DNA of 64,000 nt from Anodontia alba (taxonomy: Eukaryota; Mollusca; Bivalvia; Lucinida; Lucinidae), in contig OZ024828.1 in the NCBI GenBank assembly GCA_964016985.1, forward strand, positions 33,743,136-33,807,135, given 5' to 3'. The notes beneath the pieces were generated by a model. That model saw nothing but the letters and a program-made list of their open reading frames with translations. It ran no database searches and was not told the DNA's origin. A program made the position numbers and the translations under genes. Within the stretch, counting starts at the first letter, position 1. Each line of letters opens with the position of its first letter. Positions 51,772 to 63,002 of this stretch are shown in pieces.

Positions 51772-52433
51772 TATACAAAGTCACACTTTTGCAGCAGAGA
51801 ACTGTGCTATTGGTAACATTGTGAAATAAAAAATGGGAAGTACTGTGTAGAATGAATGTAGCAATGTGGGTTTTGCTCATTTAAAAGAGAAATAAGCAGT
51901 TTTCCCATAGGAGCCCAAATTTGACCATTCAACCTGAAATGAGCTTGCTGCTGTCAATATTCGTACATGTTTGAATTTTTTTCATTTCGTTATTTTCATC
52001 GTACTACGAAGAATAAACAAAAGATATTTTCATGGCAAGATTTGGGTTGAAAGAAAACATTATGAGTGGAGAAAAGAACGAAACATTGCTACATAGATGA
52101 TTTCGGATTTAGTATGTTTGGCCTAGGCTATGGATGGCAACATGTAAATATGTATGCGGGCTAGAAAACAGATGATCATAGTTGATTTTTTTTTACATAG
52201 CTCTGATAACGTCTATAATGATTTTATCATTGAGTATTGCGATAATTTATATAATTACAACCTTTCATAAATTATAACATTTTTTCACTATACTACGATC
52301 TATAGGGAGCTAAGTAATGCATGACAGATTAGTTTCCCGGCGTATTGATGCTTTGCATCAATGTTTTCTTGTTATTTAATGTCTTTGCCATATTTGATGT
52401 TGATCCTTCCATTTTCTAGCTCCATTTCTGACT
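51772..52433. other. No gene or recognised repeat
   Basis: AT-rich unassigned sequence up to the D remnant. Confidence 0.3.
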
Positions 52434-52589
52434 AACCTTTTCCTCTCTCTGGGCTATGTCAGCAGATGACAAATGACAAGAATGGGGACAGTTTGCATAA
52501 AATGTTAAAACTGGTTTTCTGGTGAAAAAACAGTAAACTATTTCAGTATGTTATCTGCTGAAAATTTTACCCAGAGTGCTGGGGGTATC
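52434..52589. repeat. Family D MITE, left hairpin arm deleted
   Basis: CTTTTCCTCTCTCTGGGC to AATTTTACCCAGAGTGCTGG. Only the GGGGACAGTTTGCATAAAAT arm remains. Confidence 0.6.
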
Positions 52590-52780
52590 TATCATCTTGT
52601 GACCATGTCCTATATATCACAGTCTTATTGACATGAATTTTACTGTTCAACTTGCACTGGAAGGTGTTATACTGCCATCCACCAAAGTCTTGTTTACATA
52701 CCTAAGTATTGGGACAGACAGGCAAGGCAAACAGTTATCAAGGTTGTGTTTGCAGTGTCAGCCACCATTTTGATCAACTA

Positions 52781-54064
52781 CGAGGGTGAGTCAATAAGTA
52801 ACCAGCCTAACTTATTTCCGGTTGAGATCCACCTCTTCTTTTTCGATGTAATTGCCCTCTAGTGTGATGCACTTAGACCAACGGTGTTCAAATGCCATCA
52901 GCCCAGAACTGAAAAAGTCAGGGTCCTTTCCATTGACCCACTTCTCAACTGCCGTCACGACTTCTTCATCAGACTGGAAATGAAGTCCACGGATGTCCTT
53001 TTTCAAGTTTGGGAATAGGAAAAAGTCGCTAGGAGCTAGGTCAGGCGAATAGGCAGGATATGGTATTAATTCATACCCATTTCGCTCTACAGCATCCATT
53101 GCAACTTTGCAAGTTGGTACTCTCGCGTTGTCCTGTTGCAGCAAAACACCTTTAGAGAGTTTACCTCGGCATTTTTCATGGATGGCAGTTCTCAGCTGGT
53201 CTAACAAGTTTGCATAGCACACTCCTGTTATTGTACTTCTGGGTAAAAAATCCAACATAATAATGCCTTTTGCGTCCCAAAATACTGTGGCCATCACCTT
53301 GCCAGCAGATGGTTGCGTCTTGAACTTCTTTGGCCTTGGGGACCCAGGCCCTACCCACTGACGACTCTGAGCTTTATTCTCTGGTTCATAATAATGAACC
53401 CAAGTCTCATCTACAGTCACCAGATGCAAAAGAAAAGCATCTTTTGACCTAAAACGCTTCAACAAGGCGCTGCATACTGATGCTCTGGTTGCCATTTGCT
53501 CATCGCTAAGGGATTTGGGGACCCAACGGGCTGTTAGCTTGCGCATACTAAACGATCATGTAAGATTGTTGAAACGCTACCATGTGAAATGCCTAATGCC
53601 TGCGCTATTTCTTCCACCTGAATTCGCCTATCAGAGTATACCAGATCACGAATTTTATTACACATTTCTTTGTCGGTGGCATACAGTGAGCGTCCAGACC
53701 TGGCTTCCTCTTCTAAAGACGTTCTACCCCTTTTGAATTCCCCTACCCAGAATTTAACCTGAGCATAAGATGGTGCAGAAGACCCATAAACATCGGCTAA
53801 CTCACCGTGTATTTCCTTGCCTGTTTTACCTTTTAAATACAAGTACCGAATTACAGCACGATACTCAATTTTAGATGAAAAGTATGCCTTTGCATCACTA
53901 GCCATGTTTGACATTCAATATCTTATTAAAGAATGACTTGATAGGTGTGCAATTTTGTACCCATGTATAAAACATATACAGTGTATTGAAACAAAGCATG
54001 AAAATCGTGACCGTCTTTGTCCATCTGAAATAAGTTAGGCTGGTTACTTACTGACTCGCCCTCG
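52781..54064 (-). mobile_element. Mariner (DD34D) transposon, 1,284 bp, near complete
   Basis: 38-bp terminal inverted repeats at 52781-52818 and 54027-54064 (CGAGGGTGAGTCAATAAGTA versus CGAGGGCGAGTCAGTAAGTA; two mismatches in all), with TA at 52779-52780 and 54065-54066. The transposase frame runs right to left. Ends this similar suggest a fairly recent insertion. Confidence 0.95.
52812..53914 (-). pseudogene. Mariner transposase, broken by one frameshift
   Basis: Two overlapping minus-strand frames. The first (53914-53534) holds the DNA-binding part: two helix-turn-helix regions (IEYRAVIRYLYLKGKTGKEI; IQVEEIAQALGISHGSVST). The second (53546-52812) holds the catalytic part: WVPKSL linker, TVDETW (Asp 46 of this frame), QQDNAR (Asp 139) and YSPDLAPSD (Asp 174), which gives D, D, 34 residues, D. 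They meet at about 53547-53548, where one base seems to be missing. No other stop is seen. RVPTC follows the second Asp, where relatives usually have a histidine. Both functional halves are present but not joined, so the copy is probably inactive. Confidence 0.93.
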
Positions 54065-54086
54065 TAGCATGGAAATATTAATTATA

Positions 54087-57000
54087 CCCCCGACATATGA
54101 AGTATGTGGGGGTATATAGTTTTCGCTTTTCCGTTCGTCCGTTCCGTATGTTCGTTCGTCTTTCCATCACAGGGTCAAAGGTTTTGCGTTAAAGTTTATA
54201 AGACCTCATATTTTGAAGACCCTTTGATGGATTTCATTCATATTTGGCATGATGGTAGATATAGGTCTAAAGTTTTTATCAGCACCATCCCACCCCGGGG
54301 GTGACCTTTGGGTCAAGGTCACAGACTTAGAATTTTCATAAAAAAGTCAAAATTTTTGTGTTTAAGTTTATATAGCTATATCATCAAGGCCCTTGAGGAA
54401 TTTTATTTATATTTGACATGTTGCTAGATATCGGCCTAGAGTCTTACTCAGCATGATCCCAACCCTGGGTGTGACCCAGGTCAAGGTCACAAACTTAGAA
54501 TTTCCGTACAAAAGTAAAAATTTTTGTGTTTAAGTTTATATAGCCATATCATCAAGACCTTTTGTTGAATTTTATTATCCCCTAACTGAAAGGTTGAGTG
54601 GATATAGCTATCAGCAAGGAATCTGTTTGTCTGTCTGTCCATCCGTTGAAGCATTATTCGTTCATACTTTATTTTTGTCTTAGGGTCAAAGTTTTAACGT
54701 TAAAGTTTATAAGACCTTATATTATGAAGACCCTTTGATGTATTTCTTTCATATTTGGCCTGATGGTAGATATAAGGCTTAAGCACCAACCCTATCCCAG
54801 GGGATAACCTTGGGGTCAAGGTCACAGAATTTTCATAAATAAGTCAAAATTTTTGTGTTTATGTTTATATAGCTATACCATCAAGACCCTTTGAGGAATT
54901 TCATTTATATTTTACATGTTGGTAGATACAGGTCTAGAGTTTTACTCAGCATCATCCATCCGGGGGTATGACCTTGAGGTCAAGGTCACAGAAATTTCAT
55001 ATAAAAGTAAAAAAATTTGCATCAAAGTTTATATAGCTATATCATCAAGAACTTTTGTTGAATTTCTTTATCCTCCTACTGAGAGGTTTAGGAGATATAG
55101 CTATCATCATGGAATCCATCCAGCCATCCATCCGTCTGTCCATAAATGCATTATTGTGCACCCCATAACTCCTAACTACCCTTAGCTATTTTCAGGAAAC
55201 TGTCAGGTTGCAGAGGGCATTTGTTAGGGGTGTCAGGTACAAGAAAGACAACTCTGACTTGGTCCATGAGTTATCTCCCATTGTCTCAAGAATTGTAAAA
55301 ATTTTGTGAGAACCATAACTTTAAAACACATTAAAATATTCATGATACTTCACCAGTATGTAGAGGACATTGAGTAGGCATGTTACATTCAAGAATGACA
55401 CTCTAACTGACTCCATTCTGCAGTTTTCTCCCTTAGTTATTTAAATCTTGAGCGGGCAATAACTCTAAAAATTCTTTAACCCTTAAAGCGCCAAGAAAAC
55501 CTGCATCTGAAAATGTCATCTGTTTATGTCGTCTGCTGAATATTCTTGCAAACTTTTCAAACCTATTTTTGCATACAGGCAAACAGTGTGGACTCAGATC
55601 AGACTGCTCCTAAAGAAGCAGTCTGATCTGGGTCCACACTGTTTGCAGAATTGACTTTTAAAGTAACCAGCAGAAGACAAAGCAGACGACAGTAGTGTGA
55701 TTGGCGCTTTAAGGGTTAAGATATTTTTGTGATACTTTACCGATATGTAAAGGGCATTGAGTAGGCAGGTCACCTTAAAATTTTCATTAAAATTTATATA
55801 ACTATATTATATGGACCCTTTTGTTGGTTTCATTAATATTAAGCATGATGGTATATATAGGTGTAAAGTTTTTCTCGGCACCATCCCCAATATTTTTGTC
55901 TTAGGGTCAAAGTTTTTATGTTAAAGTTTATAAGACCTCATATTTTGAAGACCCTTTTAATGAATTTGATTCATATTTGGCATGATGGTAGATATAGGTC
56001 TAAAGGTTTTATCAGCACCATCCCCACCCCAGGGGTGACCTTTGGGTCAAGGTCACAGAATTTTCATAAAAAAGTCAAAATTTTTGTGTTTAAGTTTATA
56101 TAGGTGTATCATCAAGACCCTTGCGGAATTTCATTTATATTTGACATGTTGGTAGATATCGGCCCAGAGTCTTACTCAGCATGATCCCCACCCCGGGTGT
56201 GACCCAGGTCAAGGTCACGAACTTAGAAGTTTCATATAAAAGTAAAAGTTTTTGTGTTTAAGTTTATATAGCCATATCATCAAGACCTTTTGTTAAATTT
56301 TATTATCCCCTAATTGAAAGGTTGAGCAGATATAGCTATCAGCAAGGAATTTTTTTGTCTGTCCATCCATCCGTTGAAGCATTATTCATTCATACATTAT
56401 TTTTGTCTAAGGGTCAAAGTTTTTATGTTAAAGTTTATAAGATCTTATATTATGAAGACACTTTGATGGATTTCATTCATATTTGGCCTGATGGTAAGTA
56501 TAGGGCTTGTTTTTATCAGCACCAACCCTATCCCGAGGAATAACCTTGGGGTCAAGGTCACAGACTTAGAATTTTCATAAATAAGTCACAATTTTTGTGT
56601 TTATGTTTATATAGCTATACCATCAAGACCCTTTGAGGAATTTCATTTATATTTTACATGTTGGTAAAAATGGGTATAGGGCTAGAGTTTTACTCACCAT
56701 CATCCTTATGGGGTATGACCTTGAGGTCAAGGTCACAGACTTAGAAATTTCATATAAAAGTAAAAAAAAAAAATTGCATCTTAGTTTATATAGCTATATT
56801 ATGAAGACCCTTTTGTTGGTTTCATTAATATTAAGCATGATGGTATATATACATGTAGGTATGAAGTTTTTCTCGGCACCATCCCCAAGCTGGGGCATGG
56901 CTTTTAAGTCAAGGTCACAGACTTTTCATACAAATGTCATTTTTGCTTATATTATAAAGACTGATTGATTTCACTGGTATATGGTGATAGTTATAGGGCT

Positions 57001-57206
57001 AAAGTTTTATTTAGCTCAATCCCTGCACCTGTGCCTGACCTTTGAGGTCAAGGGCTTCATATTATGTGTGATTGAATTTTTTCAATGTTATAACATATAG
57101 CATACAACTGCCATCTCCAGAGTCAAAGCTACATACTTTGTGCTCTTTAAAAAGTGGCGGTAGCGCTGGTCGGAGGTATACGTGCCCCACTGGGCACTTT
57201 GTCTAG
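54087..57206 (+). repeat. Long array-type repeat L
   Basis: Opens with a GACATATGAAGTATGTGGGG hairpin and TTCGTCCGTTCCG, ends GTGCCCCACTGGGCACTTTG. Units of ~500 bp carry CATATTTGGCATGATGGTAG, AGCACCATCCCCACCC and TTGGGTCAAGGTCACAGACT (about 54238, 54750, 55975, 56480). V-type sequence (GAGTTATCTCCCATTG) lies at 55190-55750. An A2 MITE is nested at 55476-55719. Confidence 0.88.
55476..55719. repeat. TTAA MITE family A2, nested in array L
   Basis: TTAACCCTTAAAGCGCC to GGCGCTTTAAGGGTTAA. Core GCAAACAGTGTGGACTCAG with near-perfect tip GCTCCTAAAGAAGC. Outside, ACTCTAAAAATTC and GATATTTTTGTGATAC rejoin to the V-unit order around one TTAA. Confidence 0.9.
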
Positions 57207-57415
57207 TTAACACTTTGCATGCATGGTAAAATATTTTATTATATGACATTTTGAAATATTTTTTCTTATTTTTCCTGGAAAATAAGATTTGACACTTCAT
57301 GCAAATTGTCTCCTCAGGAGTCAATTTGCATGAATTGTCAGATCCTATTTTCTAGGAAAAATAAGAGAATATCATCAGTTTGTCATCTGCTGAATTTGCC
57401 CATAGCATGTCTTTA
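57207..57415. repeat. TTAA MITE family D
   Basis: TTAACACTTTGCATGC to CCCATAGCATGTCTTTAA. Hairpin CAAATTGTCTCCTCAGGAGT. Confidence 0.75.
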
Positions 57416-57738
57416 AAGGACTCACATATGTGCCAGGCCAATTAACTTGAACTATTGTTCACTTGGTGCACTTCCTTCAAGATTAGGGTTTTAGAGCCAG
57501 CTGGTGATGTTGGTTTGTGTAGACCTGCATTAAGAAGCTATTTCTAATAAGTTCAGTGACAGTCTTCTCTGAAACCAACAAAGTATTTTGAACCATAAGT
57601 AACACTAATGATCTTTCAATCTTTTAAGCTCATCCATTTTTTAATTGGTTGTCGTGTCATGGAGAATTGTTAAATTGCATCTGCAGATATGCAGTAGATG
57701 ATTCACAGAGTTGTGGCTTTTGGGAATATTGGGCCATT
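57416..57738. other. No gene or recognised repeat
   Basis: Unassigned; no open frame of note. Confidence 0.25.
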
Positions 57739-57948
57739 TTAACCCATTGTAGTTGGGAGACCCGTAAAAGGGTAATTGGCAAACAGTGCAGACCCAGATC
57801 AGATGCCACAGAATGCAGCATCTGATCGGGGTCTCCACTGTTCGCAAATAGTTTAGCCATGTAAATCTCATAGCTGGACATACCTAATATTGAAATTGGA
57901 CTTCCAATATATAGTGTGGGAGAGTCTATTCAGTCTACAATGGGTTAA
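57739..57948. repeat. TTAA MITE family G
   Basis: TTAACCCATTGTAGTTGGGA to GTCTACAATGGGTTAA. Core GATGCCACAGAATGCAGCAT. Confidence 0.85.
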
Positions 57949-57983
57949 CTTATGTCACATCCGTGTTATTGCTCACAGTTGAT

Positions 57984-58335
57984 GTACCTAAAAATTGCTG
58001 GATGAGTAGCATACAGTGTAGATGGATTCTATCAGACACCACTTTCTGTGGCATCTGATCTAGGTCAAAACTGTTTGCTTAACTCTTTTGGTGCCAAATT
58101 TCAGACAACATTTGTCGTCTGTTTTTTTTATTTTAAAAAATTATAGCTTGGAAAGACGTTTATATGTAAAGTTGAAAGACTGAATGTCAAACAGTGATGA
58201 TTCAGATGAGACGGCTCAGTGAGCCGTCTCATCTGGATCTATGCTGTTTGCAAAAGCCTATTATTAACGCCTGTGGCAGTGAAAGAGTTAAATATAGGCC
58301 TGTCTGTCTCAATACTAATGGTGAACATAGTACAT
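57984..58335 (+). repeat. Family C MITE with nested Z
   Basis: ATTGCTGGATGAGTAGCATA, core with CCACTTTCTGTGGCAT, CTGTTTGC, then Z, then ATATAGGCCTGTCTGTCTCA and ATGGTGAACATAGTAC. Confidence 0.7.
58079..58291. repeat. TTAA MITE family Z
   Basis: TTAACTCTTTTGGTGCC to GGCAGTGAAAGAGTTAA, TTAA on both sides. Internal hairpin GATGAGACGGCTCAGTGAGC. The only copy seen, but built like the other TTAA families. Confidence 0.8.
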
Positions 58336-58583
58336 TTGGCATAATGAAATCAACTTATCTTTGAACTGTTTATTTTGATGTCCATAAGATACCAGCTGGC
58401 ACAGTCTAAGGAAAGCCTCATTAACCTAAATTAACATGAGATACTTGTTATTTTCTTGGCATTTTATTAATTTTAACATTTACCACTCTCTGGGCTATAA
58501 TCTAACAGACAACAAATTGACAGTATATTTTTCTTATTTTTTCCCAGAAAATCAGCTTTGACATTTTTATGCAAAATGTTTCC

Positions 58584-58799
58584 TTAATGCTAAGCTTTCT
58601 GGCTAAAAATTTCAGCAAACAACATTTTGAAATATTTTTCTTATTTTTCCCAGAAAACAGGTTTTGACATTTCCAACTATTTGTCTCCAATAGAGACATT
58701 AATTGCATGAAATGTTGAATCCTGTTTTCATGGAAAAATAAGAAAAAATGTCATCAATTTGTCATCTGCTGAATTAGCCCAGAGAGTGGTCATAGTTAA
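58584..58799. repeat. TTAA MITE family D, nested
   Basis: TTAATGCTAAGCTTTCTGGC to AGAGAGTGGTCATAGTTAA. Hairpin TTTGTCTCCAATAGAGACA. Confidence 0.8.
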
Positions 58800-58996
58800 T
58801 CCTTGTCCTGCTGAATAAATTAAGATGCCATGCCTACTTCTAATTTTCAGCCAATCAGATTACTTGTTCCAGATTGTTGCTATAAATTTACATACTTAAT
58901 GGCAAACAGTGCAGATCCAGATCAGTTGGCTTCTTATCTGGATCTGCACTGTTTGCAAGGGCAGGGTATATCTGGGTTCAGCAGGATAAGGGTTAA
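58796..58996. repeat. TTAA MITE family B, shortened tip, nested
   Basis: TTAATCCTTGTCCTGCTGAA to CAGCAGGATAAGGGTTAA. The hairpin tip is lost after GTTGGCTTCTT. Confidence 0.8.
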
Positions 58997-59139
58997 GAGA
59001 CAAATTGCATGAAACATCAAAACCTGTTTTCGAGGTTTTAAATGTCATCAGCTGAAATTTTTACCCAGCATGCTGAGCATTAATTCAATGTTATTCAACT
59101 ATAACTTGAGCTACGATGTGATAAAATGTACCTTATAAC

Positions 59140-59475
59140 ATGTGTGCCCAATGAAGACTCAGATCATCTTGCACATCTGCACAGTCTGATCAGAGTCCTT
59201 CTTGTCCTTCTGAAGAGGTCTTGAATCTTTGGCTGTCCATAGAGCACTAACTAAATACTTTGATTGGACTATGTAGATGTGCATTCATAGCTCCTAAGAA
59301 GGAACTTTTATTTTCAACCGAAAAGTACCAATATTTTCCTTATTTCTCTTTGAAAACATATGTTATTGGTACTCTTAGAAGCACCTCTAAAGAGTACCCA
59401 CACATGTTGTGTATGTCTAAAGAATACCTACAACATATGTTTTCATGAAGAAATGAGAAAAAAATGATTTTACCT
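59140..59475. repeat. Family Q then family H
   Basis: AGATCATCTTGCACATCTGC and CAGTCTGATCAGAGTCCTTC (Q), then ATAGCTCCTAAGAAGGAACT to ATTTTACCTGGAGTCATG (H) with a damaged tip. Confidence 0.55.
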
Positions 59476-59603
59476 GGAGTCATGGTGCATGCTTGTTTGA
59501 GTCTTAGCTGAGTGTACTGCTCTGATGTACAGCTTCTCACATTCTGGTCCAATTTATCTAATGTTGAGAAATAGCAAAAATTCATAGATCCACTCAGCGT
59601 CCA

Positions 59604-59822
59604 GGGCCCAGTTGTTCAAAGCGTCGTTAGCTTAACGAGCTTGTTAAGGGTCATTTCGTTAATTGTTTTAGCGGATTCAATATACAATATTCTGATATTT
59701 TTTGCTGAAAAAATGTGAGTAGCTTTTGCACTGCAAAAGCTACTCACATTTTTTTCAGCAAAAAAGTTCAGCATATTTGCGTATCACTCGATGTAAATTT
59801 TAACGAATCGTTGAGGACTTCA
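59604..59822. repeat. Family O MITE, right end lost
   Basis: GGGCCCAGTTGTTCAAAGC, hairpin GAGTAGCTTTTGCACTGCAA with its complement. The terminal inverted repeat at the right is missing. Confidence 0.65.
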
Positions 59823-59844
59823 AAGATTTTTTTTTCTTGGTAAG

Positions 59845-60010
59845 TACAGCCAGTAGATCACGAGGTCCTCAGGTTCAAATCCCATTGGAAGTGGAATTCA
59901 TCTCATAACTACATGGTGCTTAAATCATTGCACAGAGCATTTCATTATCACCCTTCCATGATTTGATGTTGAAAGAAGCATAAATCATTGTCATTTTTCT
60001 GTCAGTACTA
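59845..60010 (+). mobile_element. Possible SINE remnant
   Basis: CACGAGGTCCTCAGGTTCAA, then ATCCCATTGG, resembles a tRNA-like 3' half with B box. The body is not matched to the other SINEs. Confidence 0.3.
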
Positions 60011-60074
60011 TTGTCCTATTTATATAGACTCCCTAACTCTTTATGGTACTTGTCCTAAAATATAACAAGTCCAT

Positions 60075-60298
60075 TTAGCCCTTACAGCGCCAAGCAAAAT
60101 TTGTAGCAGACGACATTTATTTTTTTTTTTTTTTTTTTAATTTTTCAAAGAAAGCAAGTCTTGATATTTCATGTGAATCGTCTGCCAAGCAGACGATTCA
60201 CATGAAATATCAAGACTTGTTTTCTTTGAAAAATTAAAAAAAAAAAGATATTTCGAAATGTCGTCTGCTGCAGTTGTGATTGGCGCTTTAAGGGTTAA
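60075..60298. repeat. TTAA MITE family A, near-perfect hairpin
   Basis: TTAGCCCTTACAGCGCC to GGCGCTTTAAGGGTTAA. Tip TCGTCTGCCAAGCAGACGA, with arms matched almost perfectly for about 60 bp each side. One of the youngest-looking A copies. Confidence 0.88.
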
Positions 60299-60759
60299 GA
60301 CTTTCTAAAGATTGGTCTGAAAAGATGAAATGGCAAAATATGTAGACCCTGATCAAACTGCTCCTGAAGCAGGTTGGTCAAGGTCTTCACTGTTTAAAGA
60401 CATATATTGAAGACCTTGACCACTGATTGCACTAATGCAGAGGCTTTTGAGTTTGAGCCATTTTTAGGCACACAGTCTTAATTGAGATATTTACGTTTTC
60501 TTAGTGATCAGTCCCACTAAAGTACATTTGTGAAATTTAGCCCTCAGCCCATTGCCAAAATCATCAATGAGGTTGCCAGCACTGGAAAAGTCTACTAGGC
60601 TTTACAGATTTCTTTATGTCTATAAATACATTCATTCAAGTAAATGTTAAAATTCCAAATCATCATCATCTAAAAGAATAAGCATATCATTTTGTGAATG
60701 TTTCGACATCAGGAAACTTTGCATAAAAACTGACTGCAGCCTAAAATGGCAATTTACTG
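60299..60759. other. No gene; one degenerate core hairpin
   Basis: GTAGACCCTGATCAAACTGC with GGTCAAGGTCTTCACTG at about 60338-60395 is a core remnant. The rest is unassigned. Confidence 0.35.
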
Positions 60760-60979
60760 TTAACCCTTTTCATGCGGAATAAATTAAGATGCCCCGCCCA
60801 CTTCTAATTTTCAGCCAATGAGATTCCTTGATTCCTAGATTGTGGACATAAATTCATATACTGAATGGCAAACAGTGCAGATTCAGATCATCTGTTGGCT
60901 ACTTCAGAAACCAACTGATCTGGATCTACACTGTTTTGCAAAAGCAGAGTATATCGGGGTTCAGCAGGACAAGGTTTAA
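60760..60979. repeat. TTAA MITE family B, diverged
   Basis: TTAACCCTTTTCATGCGGAA to CAGCAGGACAAGGTTTAA. Small insertions in both arms. Confidence 0.8.
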
Positions 60980-61109
60980 GTTTGTCAGTAATAAAGTGAG
61001 ATCTATCATATTGTAGACCAGATTATGGCAAATAAAAGCCATTTCAGATACAAAATAGTAAATACCAGTACTGCTTTAATTATCATTTCTCAAAATTTAG
61101 GATACCTGT

Positions 61110-61425
61110 GCAATATGGGTCAGTAAATAAATAAATAAATAAATAAAATTCTCTCCTTATTTGGAGAAGGAAGGGAAAACAAATTTAAACAAAAACTACT
61201 AAATAGAATTATGTCCTTATTTGGAGGAAAGAGGGAAAACTACTAAGTAAATAAATAGATAAATGAATAAATAAATAAAATTCCGTCCTTATATGGTGGA
61301 AGAAGGGAAATCAGATTTAACAGAAATTACTATAGTAAATAAATAAATAAATGAATAAAAAAATAAGTGAAATTCTGTCCTTATTTGGAAAAAGAAGGGA
61401 AAACAAATTTAACAGAAATTGCTGG
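61110..61425. repeat. Tandem repeat, four ~85-bp units with AAAT tracts
   Basis: (AAAT)n, then TCTGTCCTTATTTGGAGAAA, GAAGGGAAAACAAATTTAAC and AGAAATTACT, repeated with variation. Confidence 0.85.
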
Positions 61426-61896
61426 GCCAATATTTAGACAGTCATTGAATTACTGTGATCAGTAACAAATATTTCTTTTACTTCCATCTTTCAGATCAAA
61501 GAACTGCTCCCATGTTTCATTAATACATTGTAAACATGACAAGTCACATGGAAACATCTTTTTGACACATTTCTTCTCAGAAACAGAATTAGTACCTTAA
61601 AATAACATGGCAGACTGCCATTCACATTGTTTTCTCTGTTTCTCTATGATGCAAGAAAACCTAAAAAAGCCAACACATTTATTATGTGACAGTAATTGCA
61701 TAAAATCATAACTACCATGTTTACCCTAATATGCCACTTCTAATTGTCAGTCAATCAGATTCCTTGATCCGGATTGTTGATGATAAAATCACATACTGAA
61801 TGGCACACAGTGCAGATCCAGATCAGATGGCTTCTCTAGACAAATACAATGTATCTTCAATTTGTCATTTAATGAATTTGCCAGGTTAATATAATA
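61426..61896. other. Unassigned, ending in half a B element
   Basis: 61730-61843 is the left half of B without terminus (CCACTTCTAATTGTCAGTCA; CACAGTGCAGATCCAGATCA). No gene seen. Confidence 0.4.
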
Positions 61897-62254
61897 CAGT
61901 CAAACCTCAATGGCTCGAACATCTTTTGGACCATGGAAATTTGTTCGAGACAGAGGTAGTTCTAGCCACTGAGGGTTAATCATGGACCAGTTCAGGAAGC
62001 AAATAGCGATAATTTTGGGAAATCTTTTCAATTTTCTACACAATGATTGTATGTTGAATGTACTCATTAGAATTGCCTTGATGAGGCAATTTTAATGCAT
62101 ACACACAAACAACAATTCCATGATAAAATAAGAAAAAAATCCCTAAATATTTGTTTTCTTGAGCTATTGGAAGAATTTTGTAGGGACTGAAAAAAGAGTT
62201 TGAATCATCCACGGTAAACGAGCCATCCGTGTTCGAGCCATTGAGGTTATACTG
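61897..62254. mobile_element. Pogo/Tigger-like MITE, 358 bp
   Basis: TA at 61895-61896 and 62255-62256. Ends CAGTCAAACCTCAATGGCTC and inverse CAGTATAACCTCAATGGCTC. Opposite orientation to the copy at 26223. Confidence 0.87.
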
Positions 62255-62474
62255 TATGTGTAAAAAAAGTTTTGAGAAGGACACAACAAGCTGACATGCA
62301 GCTGAGTCAAACTAAATCTGCCATGGGAGTCTGATGCCTAAGCACATATATCTTAGTAAACATTTTTTGTATCTGTATGAAACTCTAATGTCTGCTGGAG
62401 CTTCATCCAGGTTGAGCATGGATTAAATATTGAAACCATTTGTTGTCCAATTAATGCTTCTGTCAGTTCCTCTC
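62255..62474. other. Unassigned spacer
   Basis: Nothing recognised. Confidence 0.25.
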
Positions 62475-62686
62475 TTAACCCTTGTCCTGCTGAACCCGGA
62501 TATAACCTGTTTTGCAAACAGTGTAGATCCAGATCAGTTGGCTTCTTCAGAAGCCAACTGATCTGGATCTGCACTGTTTGTCATCAAGTATTCAAATTTT
62601 TAGCAACAATCTGGATCAAGTAACCTAATTGGCTGAAATTAGAAGTGGGCGTGGCATCTTAATTTATTCAGCAGGACAAGGGTTAA
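62475..62686. repeat. TTAA MITE family B, reverse orientation
   Basis: TTAACCCTTGTCCTGCTGAA to CAGCAGGACAAGGGTTAA. Perfect tip GGCTTCTTCAGAAGCC. Confidence 0.88.
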
Positions 62687-62885
62687 CCTTTACCACTCTC
62701 TGGGCTAATTCAGCATTTGACAATATTGGTGATATTTTTCTTATTTTTCACAGAAAATAAACTTTGACATTTTATGCAATTGTCTCCATTGGACACAATT
62801 TGCATAACATGTCAAATCCTATTTTCTGGGAAAAATAAGAAAAATATTTCAAAATATTGTCTGAATATTTTACACAGATTGCTAA
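62683..62885. repeat. TTAA MITE family D, right end worn
   Basis: TTAACCTTTACCACTCTCTG, hairpin AATTGTCTCCATTGGACACA, to TTTTACACAGATTGCTAA. Shares the left TTAA with the B before it. Confidence 0.75.
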
Positions 62886-62924
62886 TTGACTGCTGTTCCA
62901 GGTACAGAGCTTGGTAATATGTTT

Positions 62925-63002
62925 TTAACCCTTGTCCTGCCGAACCCGGATATATCCTGCCTTTGTAACCAGTGTAGATCCAGATCAGTTGGCTTCTTCA
63001 GT
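62925..63002. repeat. Family B MITE, left half only
   Basis: TTAACCCTTGTCCTGCCGAA to GTTGGCTTCTTCAG, broken at the hairpin tip. Confidence 0.75.

Larger units (their letters stand above)
58473..59083. repeat. Family D MITE with two further elements in its loop
   Basis: Left half TTAACATTTACCACTCTCTG to GCAAAATGTTTCC, right half GAGACAAATTGCATGAAACA to CAGCATGCTGAGCATTAA. Between them lie a second D (58584-58799) and a B (58796-58996). Deleting both restores one D with TTAA at the tip. Confidence 0.8.

Noticed and set aside
54916..56968. Plus-strand frames of 61-111 residues in 54.1-57.0 kb
   Set aside because: They repeat with the L array units and contain no protein motif.
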